From NCBI RefSeq assembly GCF_004331435.1, contig NZ_SJKA01000008.1:278309-342308 (forward strand): a stretch of DNA of 64,000 nucleotides, written 5' to 3'. Source of the DNA: Kribbella sindirgiensis. Its GTDB lineage: Bacteria > Actinomycetota > Actinomycetes > Propionibacteriales > Kribbellaceae. Shown here in pieces: positions 7,930 to 15,708 of this stretch (its first letter is position 1; each line of letters begins with the position of its first letter). A program made the position numbers and the translations under genes. The notes beneath the pieces were generated by a model. The model saw only the letters and a program-made list of their open reading frames with translations. It did no database searches and was not told the DNA's origin.

Positions 7930-8715
7930 ATGCCGATCAAGAACGTCGTGGTCAACTGCACCGACGTGCAGCGCTCCGTCGAGTTCTACACCACCTTCCT
8001 CGAACTCCGCCCGGTCGGCGAACCGACCGCCGAGCGAGCCGTCCTGGACGCGGTGACCGCGACCGTCGAACTGCGGGCCGTCGGCAACGGCCGCGAGCAG
8101 AGCACCTGGTCACCGGACGATCTGCAGAAGGGTTTCCGGCACATCGGCTTCAAGGTGGACCGGATCGACGAGCGGGCCGGTGTCCTCAAGGACGCCGGGG
8201 TGGAGTTCAAGCTCGACCCGCTCGATGCCGAGGGCAACGTCCGGATCTGCTTCTTCTACGACCCGGACGGGACGCTGCTCGAGATGATCCAGGGCGACCT
8301 GCAGTACGCCGAGATCCTGGACGCGGACGGGGTGGCGCGGGAACGCGCGCTCGGCGTACCGGCCCGCCCGCGGTTCGACCACGTGGCCGTCACGATCGAG
8401 GACCGCGACGCCACCGCCGCGCACTACCACGAGCGCCACGGCTTCGACTTCATCGGAACCATCGAGCAGCCGCACGACGTCCGCGGTTTCCACATCGGCT
8501 ACCTCAAGGGCGGCGACACCGTTCTCGAGGTCTTCACCTACGACGTCCCCAAGACCTCGCGGGACCCGCAACTCGACGTCGCGGGGTTCGCGTACGCCGA
8601 ACTCGCGGGCGACCCGGCTGACCTGCTCGGCCTGCCGGTCGCGATCTCGCCGGACGGGACGAAGGTCTACGTCGACCCCGACGGGTTCACGTACGCCGTA
8701 GGCTCCGGCGCATGA
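7930..8715 (+). CDS. Two-domain VOC (glyoxalase/dioxygenase fold) protein
   Basis: A 261-residue protein with two VOC modules. The first (1-125) starts 'IKNVVVNCTDVQRSVEFYT' and ends 'FFYDPDGTLLEMIQG'. The second (about 142-258) starts 'RFDHVAVTIEDRDATAAHYHE' and ends 'VYVDPDGFTYAVGS'. Metal-ligand candidates include His and Glu at the usual strand positions. VOC proteins catalyse metal-dependent isomerisation, epimerisation or dioxygenation. Its place between sugar permeases and a sugar reductase suggests work on a carbohydrate-derived intermediate, which is an inference. The SD GGAG lies at 7921-7924, right behind the permease stop, and its own stop overlaps the next start (ATGA). Confidence 0.8.
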   Translation: MPIKNVVVNCTDVQRSVEFYTTFLELRPVGEPTAERAVLDAVTATVELRAVGNGREQSTWSPDDLQKGFRHIGFKVDRIDERAGVLKDAGVEFKLDPLDAEGNVRICFFYDPDGTLLEMIQGDLQYAEILDADGVARERALGVPARPRFDHVAVTIEDRDATAAHYHERHGFDFIGTIEQPHDVRGFHIGYLKGGDTVLEVFTYDVPKTSRDPQLDVAGFAYAELAGDPADLLGLPVAISPDGTKVYVDPDGFTYAVGSGA

Positions 8716-9665
8716 CAGACGACACACAGGGCAACTGGCTCCGTCCGCTGGGTTCGACCGGTCTCACCGTCTCCGCCGTCGGCGCCGGCGGCAGCGGGAT
8801 CGCCGGCATGCCCGCCGTCTTCGGGTACGACGTCACGGCCCAGGAGGCGGTCGACCTGGTCCTGCGCGTGTTCGACAGCCCCCTGACTTGGATCGACACC
8901 TCCAACGGGTACGGCGACGGCTCCAGCGAGACCCGGATCGGGCAGGCGATCCGCGAGTACGGCGGACTCCCCGAGGGATTCCTGGTGGTGACGAAGGTCG
9001 ACGCGAAGGACGGCGACTACTCCGGCGCGCGCGTCCGTGCGAGCGTGGCCGAGAGCAAGGAACGGCTCGGGCTGGACGAACTGCCGCTGGTCCACCTGCA
9101 CGACCCCGAGGCCCACGACTTCGAGTCGATGCGCGACGCCGTCGATACGCTGATGCAACTGCGCGCCGACGGGGAGATCGGGCACGTCGGCCTGGCCGGC
9201 GGCGACACGCGGGAGCTGTCCCGGTACCTGGATCTCGGCGGGTTCGAAGTACTGCTCGTGCACAACCGCTGGAGCCTGGTCGACCACTCGGCCGGCGGCA
9301 TCTTCCAGCGGGCCCGCGCGGAGGGCATCGCGGTGGTGAACGCGGCGGTCTACGGCGGCGGGATCCTCGCGAACCCGGCCGGCGCGACGAAGTACGCCTA
9401 CCGCGAGGCGCCGGCCGCGGTCCTGCAGGCCGTGGCGGAGATGGACAAGGCGTGCCAGGAGTACGGCACCGACCTCGCGACGGCCGCGCTCCGGCACTCG
9501 ATCGACGACCCGGGCATCGCCGGCACCGTCGTCGGCATCAGCAAGCCGGCCCGTGTCGACGCGCTGCTCGCTGCCCAGGATGCGGACCTGCCCGACGAAC
9601 TGCTTAACCGGTTAGGTAGCCTGCTGCCGGACAGGCAGTACTGGGTCGAGAAGGAGACGACGTGA
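8712..9665 (+). CDS. Aldo/keto reductase
   Basis: A 317-residue AKR with the catalytic set in order: Asp and Tyr in 'IDTSNGYGDGSSE' (about 61-73), Lys in 'LVVTKVD' and His in 'PLVHLHDPE'. The C-terminal 'GTVVGISKPARVD' is the NADP-phosphate-binding part. It resembles the D-threo-aldose/L-fucose dehydrogenase branch, which oxidises free aldoses, but that is a family resemblance, not proof of substrate. It overlaps the genes on both sides by four bases and lies between the importer and the GH1 gene, so it probably handles a sugar taken up or released by them. Confidence 0.85.
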   Translation: MTDDTQGNWLRPLGSTGLTVSAVGAGGSGIAGMPAVFGYDVTAQEAVDLVLRVFDSPLTWIDTSNGYGDGSSETRIGQAIREYGGLPEGFLVVTKVDAKDGDYSGARVRASVAESKERLGLDELPLVHLHDPEAHDFESMRDAVDTLMQLRADGEIGHVGLAGGDTRELSRYLDLGGFEVLLVHNRWSLVDHSAGGIFQRARAEGIAVVNAAVYGGGILANPAGATKYAYREAPAAVLQAVAEMDKACQEYGTDLATAALRHSIDDPGIAGTVVGISKPARVDALLAAQDADLPDELLNRLGSLLPDRQYWVEKETT

Positions 9666-11029
9666 CGAACGGCTTCCCGAGCGGGTTCACCTGGGGCGCG
9701 GCGACCGCGTCGTACCAGGTCGAGGGTGCGGTCTCCGCGGACGGTCGCGGCCCGAGTATCTGGGACACGTTCGCCCACACCCCGGGCCGGATCGCGGACG
9801 GCACCACCGGCGACGTGGCCGACGAACACTACGTCCGGTTCGCCGACGACGTCCGGCTGCTCGCGGACCTCGGGCTGAACGCGTACCGGTTCTCGATCGC
9901 CTGGCCGCGGATCATGCCCGCGGGCCCAGCCAACACCGTCGTTCCTGCTGGGCTCGACTTCTACCGGCGGCTCGCCGAGACGTGCCTGGAGAACGGTGTC
10001 ACGCCGTACGCGACGCTGTATCACTGGGACCTGCCGCAGCCGCTCGAGGACGCCGGCGGCTGGCTGGTGCGCGACACCGCCGAGCGTTTTCGCGACTACG
10101 CCGCCGTCACGCACGACGCCTTGTCGGACGTGATCAAGCACTGGATGACGCTGAACGAGCCGTGGTGCTCGGCGTTCCTCGGGTACGGCAACGGTGAGCA
10201 CGCACCGGGCCGGACCGAAGGCGCCGACGCCTTGAAGGCGGTGCACCACCTGCTGCTCGGCCACGGTCTGGCGCTCGACGCGATCCGGTCCGAGAGCGGT
10301 ACGTACGGGATCGCGCTCAACCCGGCGCCGATCCACGCCGCGTCCGACTCCCCCGCCGACCGCGACGCCGCCCGCCGGATCGACGGCCTGCGGAACCGGC
10401 TGTTCCTGGAGCCGTTGCTGTCCGGGCAGTACCCGGCGGACGTCCTCGAGGACACCGGGATGTCGGAGTGGTTCGCGGCGCAGGAGGCCGACCTCCCGCT
10501 GATCGGGGCGCCGCTCGACTTCATCGGCGTCAACTACTACTGCCCGACCACGGTGGCGGCGCCCGACGGGCCGATCTCGTCGCCGGTCGCTTCCACCCAG
10601 CCGGGCAGCGAGAACGTCGTCGCCGTCGACACCGGCCTCCCGCGGACCCAGATGGGGTGGCCGATCCAGGCGACCGGCCTGCGCGACATCCTGGTCACGA
10701 TCAACAAGCTCGCGCCCGAGTTGCCGTTGTACGTGACCGAGAACGGTTCGGCGTACCCGGACTTCGTGACCGCGGACGGGACGGTCGAGGACGACGAGCG
10801 ACTCGACTATCTGCAGCAGCACGTCGCCGTCTGCCAGGAGCTGGTCACCGAGGGCTTCCCGCTGAAGGGGTACTTCGCCTGGTCGCTGCTCGACAACTTC
10901 GAGTGGGCCTGGGGCTACAGCCGCCGCTTCGGCATCGTGTACGTCGACTACGCGACACAGGCCCGCATCGTGAAGAAGAGCGGCGCCTGGCTGAAGAACT
11001 ACCTCACGAGCGGTTCTGGTGGGGAGTGA
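9662..11029 (+). CDS. Glycoside hydrolase family 1 beta-glucosidase
   Basis: A 455-residue protein of normal GH1 length. The N-terminal signature 'FTWGAATASYQVEGA' is present. The acid/base Glu is at 166 in TLNEPW, and the nucleophile Glu is at 360 in YVTENGSAY. No signal peptide is visible, so it works in the cytoplasm on imported glycosides. Start: the GTG at 9662, which overlaps the previous stop (GTGA). Its 3' end overlaps the convergent ROK gene by 26 bases. Beta-glucosidase is the commonest activity in this clade, but beta-galactosidase or fucosidase side activity is possible. Confidence 0.92.
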   Translation: MTNGFPSGFTWGAATASYQVEGAVSADGRGPSIWDTFAHTPGRIADGTTGDVADEHYVRFADDVRLLADLGLNAYRFSIAWPRIMPAGPANTVVPAGLDFYRRLAETCLENGVTPYATLYHWDLPQPLEDAGGWLVRDTAERFRDYAAVTHDALSDVIKHWMTLNEPWCSAFLGYGNGEHAPGRTEGADALKAVHHLLLGHGLALDAIRSESGTYGIALNPAPIHAASDSPADRDAARRIDGLRNRLFLEPLLSGQYPADVLEDTGMSEWFAAQEADLPLIGAPLDFIGVNYYCPTTVAAPDGPISSPVASTQPGSENVVAVDTGLPRTQMGWPIQATGLRDILVTINKLAPELPLYVTENGSAYPDFVTADGTVEDDERLDYLQQHVAVCQELVTEGFPLKGYFAWSLLDNFEWAWGYSRRFGIVYVDYATQARIVKKSGAWLKNYLTSGSGGE

Positions 11030-12221
11030 GCTGGCTGTGAAGGACGAGTGAGGCGGCACCCAGAGCCGCCGCACTCGGGCCGAGTTTCGAGAGCTCGACG
11101 CGGGTCGGGTGCATGGCGCGGACGAAGGACAGGCGGTTGAGCTCCTGCGTCGCGAGCCGCACATAGATGTCGCCGGTCTCGCTGAACCCGGGGCCGGCGA
11201 GGATGATCTGGTCGAGGTCGAGCAGGTTCGTGATCGAGAGCAGCGCCTTCGCCAGGTACGTCGCCGACTCCTCGATCAGCTGCACGCACCGCGGATCACC
11301 GCCGGCCGCGAGGCGGGCGATCTTCGCGAAGTCCGCCCGTACCGACGTCTGACGACCGCGCAGACCGAGCTTGTCGGCGAGCGCCGCGTCCTGCTCGGCG
11401 CGGGCGACCACTGCGGCCGGGGCGGCCAGGCTTTCCAGGCAGCCCTGCCCGCCGCACCAGCACATCGGGCCGTTCACGTCGAGCACCATGTGGCCGATCT
11501 CGCCGACGTTCGACGACGAGCCGCGGTACACATCGCCGTTCGTCATCAGGCCGAGCCCGAAACCGGCCGCCAGGTACACGGTCGCGAAGTCGTTCACCGA
11601 CGGGATCTTCCCGGCCCAGAACTCGCCGATCGCCGCGCAGGTCGAGTCGTTCTCCACCACGATCGGGTGGTCGATCGCCGCCTTCAGCGTGTCCCGCACC
11701 GCGAACGGCTCCCACGCGTACTTCTCGGAGTCCGTCCGCAGCAGCCGCGTCCCGCCCCGGCCCTGCCGGCCGGCCAGCGCGACGCCGACCCCGACCAGCG
11801 TGGACGGCTCGATCCCCGCCTTCACGATCAGGTCCTCGAGCTCGGCCGTGATCCGCCGTACCGCGGTCGCCGGAGCATCCTTCCCGATCCCCCGCGACGA
11901 CAGCTGCTCGATCACCCGGCCGCTCATGTCGGTGACGACGTACGTCGTACTCGGGGTGTCGACCGCGATCCCGACCGCGTGCCGGGCGCGCGGGTTGAAC
12001 TGCAGCAGCGTGGCGCGTTTCCCGCCGGTCGGGTCGCCGTACCCGGTCTCGATGATCAGGCCGTCGGCGAGCAGGCGTTTGACCACCCGGGAGATCGACG
12101 CACCGGTCAGGCCGGAGCGGTCGGCGAGGTCGACGCGGGTCACCGTGCCGCTGGAACGGATCAGGTCGAGGATCGCGCTGTGCGTCTCCTGCGCGGTCGC
12201 ACCTCTCAGCATCTTCGCCAC
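11004..12221 (-). CDS. ROK family transcriptional repressor
   Basis: A 405-residue regulator. Residues 10-65 are a winged HTH ('SRVVKRLLADGLIIETG'), and the rest is a ROK sugar-kinase fold. The zinc motif is complete: His 244, Cys 254, Cys 256 and Cys 261 (GHMVLDVNGPMCWCGGQGC). ROK repressors of this XylR/NagC-like form release DNA on binding a sugar. Start: the GTG at 12221, with SD GGGAGGG about six bases before it. It converges on the sugar operon, and an identical operator layout precedes both it and the operon, so it most likely represses both. Confidence 0.92.
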   Translation of the reverse strand: MAKMLRGATAQETHSAILDLIRSSGTVTRVDLADRSGLTGASISRVVKRLLADGLIIETGYGDPTGGKRATLLQFNPRARHAVGIAVDTPSTTYVVTDMSGRVIEQLSSRGIGKDAPATAVRRITAELEDLIVKAGIEPSTLVGVGVALAGRQGRGGTRLLRTDSEKYAWEPFAVRDTLKAAIDHPIVVENDSTCAAIGEFWAGKIPSVNDFATVYLAAGFGLGLMTNGDVYRGSSSNVGEIGHMVLDVNGPMCWCGGQGCLESLAAPAAVVARAEQDAALADKLGLRGRQTSVRADFAKIARLAAGGDPRCVQLIEESATYLAKALLSITNLLDLDQIILAGPGFSETGDIYVRLATQELNRLSFVRAMHPTRVELSKLGPSAAALGAASLVLHSQLTPHQNRS

Positions 12222-12241
12222 GTCAGCCCTCCCTCGGAGCG

Positions 12242-12269
12242 CACTTTAGTACACAACGTAAGGAAGTGG
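12242..12269. promoter_or_regulatory. ROK operator copy upstream of the repressor gene
   Basis: The inverted repeat CACTTT-N2-TAC, N5, GT-N-AGGAAGT-N-G lies 21 bases before the GTG of the ROK gene. It matches the site at 4824-4851 at every defined position with the same internal spacing. The two half-sites are near mirror images of each other (CACTTTAGTAC against GTAAGGAAGTG). This points to autoregulation. Confidence 0.75.
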
Positions 12270-12275
12270 CAGGGG

Positions 12276-12306
12276 TTGACCTCAATCATTGTTGAGGTTC
12301 TAGCGT
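12276..12306 (+). promoter_or_regulatory. SoxR/MerR-type promoter with 19-base spacer
   Basis: A -35 TTGACC (12276-12281) and a -10 TAGCGT (12301-12306) are separated by 19 bases, the overlong spacer typical of MerR-family targets. Inside it lies the dyad CCTCAA-N6-TTGAGG (12280-12297), matching the outer arms of the known SoxR box CCTCAA-N6-TTGAGG. The predicted start falls at about 12312-12314, on the GTG of the next gene, giving a leaderless mRNA. No soxR gene is present in the window. Confidence 0.7.
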
Positions 12307-12313
12307 CTCGGGT

Positions 12314-13288
12314 GTGAAAGCGATCAGATTGCACACGTTCGGTCCGGCCGGAAACCTGGTGTACGAGGACGTGCCGGACCCCACTCCCGGCAGCGGCACG
12401 GTGCTGGTCGAGGTCGAGGCCGCCGGCGTCCACCTCGTCGACACGATGATCCGCGCGGGTACCTCCGGCGGCAGCCCGATCCCGGTCCCGGAACTGCCGA
12501 CGATCCCCGGGCGCGAAGTCGCGGGCCGGGTCAGCGCGGTCGGCCCCGACGTCGATCCGACGTGGATCGGCAAGCGGGTCGTGGTCCATCTGGGCATGGT
12601 GCCAGGCGGGTACGCCGAACGCGCGGTGGCGAAGGTCGAGTCGCTGTACGAGTTGGCCGATCACGTCGACGCGGCGCAGGCGGTCGCCGCGATCGGCACC
12701 GGCCGGACGACCGCGGGGATCCTCGGGCAGGCACACCTCACCGCGGACGACGTCGTCCTGGTGACGGCGGCCGCGGGCGGGATCGGCAGCTACCTGATCC
12801 AGGCGGCGCAGAACATCGGCGCGGTGGCGATCGGCCTGGCAGGCGGTCCGGAGAAGGTCGAACTGGTGCGCTCGCTCGGAGCTCAGTACGCGATCGACTA
12901 CCGCGACCCCGACTGGACAACGCGCCTGAGGGCCGAGCTGGGCGACCGCGACATCACAGTGCTCTTCGACGGCGTCGGCGGCACCAACGGCCAGCAGGCC
13001 TTCGACCTCCTGGCCACCGGCGGCCGCGCCCTCATGTTCGGCTGGTCAGGCGGCGGCCCCATCGAGTTCACCCACGAAGACCTGATGTCCCGCGGCCTGA
13101 CCGCCGGCTGGGCCATCGGCGCCAAACTCGCCCGCCACCTCCGAGCCCTGGAATCCGCCGCCCTGGAAGAAGTCACGTCGGGCCGCTGGCAGGCGCTGAC
13201 CACAACGTTCCCCCTGTCCGACGCCGCCTCCGCCCACCAAGCCCTCGAAACCCGCAACACCACCGGCAAGGTCGTCCTCATTCCGTGA
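12314..13288 (+). CDS. Quinone oxidoreductase-like zinc-free medium-chain dehydrogenase
   Basis: A 324-residue MDR protein. It has the N-terminal GroES-like domain ('VEVEAAGVHLVDTMIRAG'), a dinucleotide-binding Rossmann stretch 'VLVTAAAGGIGSYLIQAA' near residues 151-168, and no catalytic or structural zinc cysteines, so it belongs to the NADPH:quinone reductase (QOR) branch. Such enzymes reduce quinones and other electrophiles. The GTG start coincides with the predicted transcription start of a SoxR-like promoter, consistent with induction by redox-cycling compounds. It is divergent from the ROK gene. Confidence 0.85.
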   Translation: MKAIRLHTFGPAGNLVYEDVPDPTPGSGTVLVEVEAAGVHLVDTMIRAGTSGGSPIPVPELPTIPGREVAGRVSAVGPDVDPTWIGKRVVVHLGMVPGGYAERAVAKVESLYELADHVDAAQAVAAIGTGRTTAGILGQAHLTADDVVLVTAAAGGIGSYLIQAAQNIGAVAIGLAGGPEKVELVRSLGAQYAIDYRDPDWTTRLRAELGDRDITVLFDGVGGTNGQQAFDLLATGGRALMFGWSGGGPIEFTHEDLMSRGLTAGWAIGAKLARHLRALESAALEEVTSGRWQALTTTFPLSDAASAHQALETRNTTGKVVLIP

Positions 13289-13292
13289 GGGC

Positions 13293-13628
13293 TCAGCTGC
13301 TGCGGGGCGCGTACATGATGACCAGGACACCGAACAGGCAGATGGTGGCGCCGATGAGGTCGTAGCGGTCGGGTTTGAAGCGGTCCACGAGCATGCCCCA
13401 GGCGAGGGAGCCGGCGACGAAGACACCGCCGTACGCGGCGAGGATGCGGCCGAAGTTGGGGTCGGGCTGGAAGGTGGCGACGAAGCCGTAGGCGCCTAGG
13501 GCAACTATTCCGCCGGCGATCCACAACAGGCCGCGATGCTCGCGCCAGCCTTGCCAGATCAGCCACGCTCCCCCGATCTCGGCGAGTGCCGCCAGCAGGA
13601 AGAGCACGACCGATTTCAGCACGCTCAC
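13293..13628 (-). CDS. YnfA/UPF0060 family membrane protein
   Basis: A 111-residue protein with four predicted membrane helices. It carries the YnfA signatures 'AALAEIGGAWLIWQGWREHRG', 'LGAYGFVATFQPDPNFGRILAAYGG' and 'RFKPDRYDLIGA' (quoted in parts of the same chain). UPF0060 proteins are small SMR-like membrane proteins of uncertain transport role. Start: the GTG at 13628, which overlaps the upstream stop (GTGA); a second GTG two codons later is possible. It is co-transcribed with the 98-residue protein before it. Confidence 0.85.
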   Translation of the reverse strand: MSVLKSVVLFLLAALAEIGGAWLIWQGWREHRGLLWIAGGIVALGAYGFVATFQPDPNFGRILAAYGGVFVAGSLAWGMLVDRFKPDRYDLIGATICLFGVLVIMYAPRSS

Positions 13629-13921
13629 GCGAGCAGGCCGTCGAGTACGGCGGTTTGGGTCGGTGGGACTGTGATGCGCAGGTGGAGTTCGGTCGTGCCG
13701 GTCAGGGTGAAGGTGAAGAAGGAGCAGCACTCGGTCTCGCGGGCGGTGAGGTCCTCGACCGTCGCCCGGGATTCCGGGTTCAGGGTGAGGTCGAGGGTCT
13801 GCGGGTCCACGCGCTCGGAGCGGCGCAGATGCGTGGCGAACAGGTCGTCGAACTCGGCGACGCGGAACGGCCGCTCCGCGGTGGGCAGGGTGCAGGCTTC
13901 CGGGGCCCAGGTCTCGTCCAT
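13625..13921 (-). CDS. Small conserved protein with a CC-SFFTF motif, unknown function
   Basis: A 98-residue soluble protein. Its features are an N-terminal 'EACTLPTAERPFRVAEFD', a middle 'LTARETECCSFFTFTL' with two adjacent cysteines, and a beta-rich end. Proteins with this pattern seem widespread in actinobacteria, but I know no established function. The vicinal Cys pair could bind a thiophilic metal, and the tight coupling to a YnfA-type small transporter makes a metal or metalloid role thinkable. That is a guess. Start: the ATG at 13921. Confidence 0.5.
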   Translation of the reverse strand: MDETWAPEACTLPTAERPFRVAEFDDLFATHLRRSERVDPQTLDLTLNPESRATVEDLTARETECCSFFTFTLTGTTELHLRITVPPTQTAVLDGLLA

Positions 13922-13959
13922 GGTCCGACGGTAAACCTGTACCGGCGTACCGGATGCAA

Positions 13960-14535
13960 CTACTGGCCGTGGGAGGTCAGTGTGAAGGTGACCGCGCCGA
14001 AGCTCACCCGGTCGCCGGGACGGACCCGGACCGTGGTGGTGATGCGGAGGTCGTTGACGCAGGTGCCGTTCATCGAGCCCAGGTCGCGGAGCATCCAGCC
14101 GTCGCCGAGGTGCCGGAGCTCGGCGTGGAAGCGCGACACGGTGACGTCCCCGAGTCGGAGCGTCGCACCCGGGAAGCGCCCGATCCGGACAGTCGGAGAA
14201 CCCGGCGCCGGGAGCGCCAACGCCGGCGTAGGGGACGGCGCGGGCGAGAGACGCGGCCTACTCGCCCGCGACGAGCTGGTCCTGCCTCTCGCGAGGCGTG
14301 GGAGTCTGGCGCGCAGGTGATGCAGCCAACCGGCACGACGCGGTTCGGTTCGCGGCAGATCGCGGAGTACGTCGGCCAGCTCGCCGCGGCTTTGAGCGCG
14401 GAGGACGAAGTTCATCCGGCGGATGAAGGTGTCGTGCGACAGGCGGCCCGAGCCGGCGCCGTCGCGAAGTACGGCGAGCGCACGGTCGCGTTCGGCGTCC
14501 GACGGACGCCCCCACTGCACCCCGACCGTACTCAT
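13960..14535 (-). CDS. DUF1707 and FHA domain protein
   Basis: A 191-residue protein. The N-terminal 12-65 is a DUF1707 (SHOCT-like) helix pair ('RPSDAERDRALAVLRDGAGS', 'RGELADVLRDLP'). A basic Pro/Ser-rich linker follows. Residues about 108-188 form an FHA domain with the phosphothreonine-binding residues visible: 'IGRFPGATLRLGD', 'SRFHAEL' and 'DLGSMNGTCVN'. FHA domains bind phosphothreonine peptides, often from Ser/Thr kinases of the same cell. Start: the ATG at 14535, where the DUF1707 begins at once. No kinase gene is adjacent. Confidence 0.85.
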   Translation of the reverse strand: MSTVGVQWGRPSDAERDRALAVLRDGAGSGRLSHDTFIRRMNFVLRAQSRGELADVLRDLPRTEPRRAGWLHHLRARLPRLARGRTSSSRASRPRLSPAPSPTPALALPAPGSPTVRIGRFPGATLRLGDVTVSRFHAELRHLGDGWMLRDLGSMNGTCVNDLRITTTVRVRPGDRVSFGAVTFTLTSHGQ

Positions 14536-14631
14536 GAGGGCATTGTCCGGGGCAGTCCGGCTCACTGTCCACCACGAGACTGTGACGGTACGTTCCTGGT
14601 GACTGTCCGCGCCGTGGGACAGAATGACGGG

Positions 14632-15708
14632 ATGCGACTGCCTGTGATGCCGCCGGTCAAGCCGATGCTCGCCAAGCCGGTCAAGGAGATCCCGTGCGGG
14701 GCGCTGTCCTACGAGCCGAAGTGGGACGGCTTCCGGTCGATCATCTTCCGCGACGGCGACGAGGTGGAGATCGGCAGCCGGAACGAGAAGCCGATGACCC
14801 GGTACTTCCCCGAGCTGGTCGAGGCGGTGAAGGCGAATCTCCCGGAGCGCTGCGCGATCGACGGCGAGATCATCGTGATCGGCGAGTCCGGCGACCGGCT
14901 CGACTTCGAGGTGCTGCAGCAGCGGATCCACCCGGCCGCGAGCCGCGTGAACATGCTGTCCGAGAAGACGCCGGCGCGGTTCGTCGCATTCGACCTGCTG
15001 GCGCTCGGTGACGACGACTACACCGAGCGCCCGTTCAGCGAACGCCGTACGGCGCTGATCGACGCGCTCGCAAACGTGAAAGAGCCGATCCACGTCACCC
15101 CCGCGACCGCCGATCACGACATAGCCGCGCAGTGGTTCGAGCAGTTCGAGGGCGCCGGCCTGGACGGGCTGATCGCCAAGCCGCTGGACGGGACATACCA
15201 ACCGGACAAGCGGGTGATGTTCAAGATCAAGCCGGAGCGTACGGCGGACTGCGTGGTGGCGGGCTACCGCCTGCACAAGAGCGGCCCGGACCGGATCGGC
15301 TCGCTGCTGCTCGGGCTGTACAACGACGACGGCACGCTCGCGAGTGTCGGCGTGATCGGCGCCTTCCCGATGGAGCGACGCAAGGAGCTGTTCGAGGAGA
15401 TGCAGCCGCTCGTCACGACGTTCGACGAGCACCCGTGGGCGTGGGCGAAGCAGGAGGAAGGCGTCCGTACGCCGCGCAACGCGGAGGGCAGCCGGTGGCA
15501 GGCGGGCAAGGACCTGTCCTTCGTCCCGCTGCGCCCGGAGCGGGTCGTCGAGGTTCGCTACGACCACATGGAAGGCATCCGCTTCCGGCACACTGCGCAG
15601 TTCGTCCGCTGGCGCCCGGATCGCACCCCCGAGTCGTGCACGTACGAGCAGTTGGAGGAGCCGATCAAGTTCGACCTGGCCGACGTCTTGTCGAGCGCCC
15701 AACGCTGA
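14632..15708 (+). CDS. ligC: ATP-dependent DNA ligase (LigC-type)
   Basis: A 358-residue ligase. Motif I is YEPKWDGFR with the adenylated Lys at 30. 'IDGEIIV' (motif III region), 'EGLIAK'-like 'LDGLIAKPLDG' (motif IV) and 'MFKIKPERTADCVVAG' (motif V) follow in order, then the OB-fold. Size and motifs fit the stand-alone LigC enzymes, which seal nicks in NHEJ-like or base-excision repair, and not the large LigD. The ATG at 14632 has no SD; a -10-like CAGAAT lies at 14620-14625, seven bases ahead, so a leaderless mRNA is likely. Its stop overlaps the start of the prenyltransferase by one base. Confidence 0.9.
   Translation: MRLPVMPPVKPMLAKPVKEIPCGALSYEPKWDGFRSIIFRDGDEVEIGSRNEKPMTRYFPELVEAVKANLPERCAIDGEIIVIGESGDRLDFEVLQQRIHPAASRVNMLSEKTPARFVAFDLLALGDDDYTERPFSERRTALIDALANVKEPIHVTPATADHDIAAQWFEQFEGAGLDGLIAKPLDGTYQPDKRVMFKIKPERTADCVVAGYRLHKSGPDRIGSLLLGLYNDDGTLASVGVIGAFPMERRKELFEEMQPLVTTFDEHPWAWAKQEEGVRTPRNAEGSRWQAGKDLSFVPLRPERVVEVRYDHMEGIRFRHTAQFVRWRPDRTPESCTYEQLEEPIKFDLADVLSSAQR

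Noticed and set aside
9398..11164. 588-codon minus-strand frame opposite the GH1 gene
   Set aside because: The GH1 frame has both catalytic motifs; the antisense frame shows no recognisable domain.
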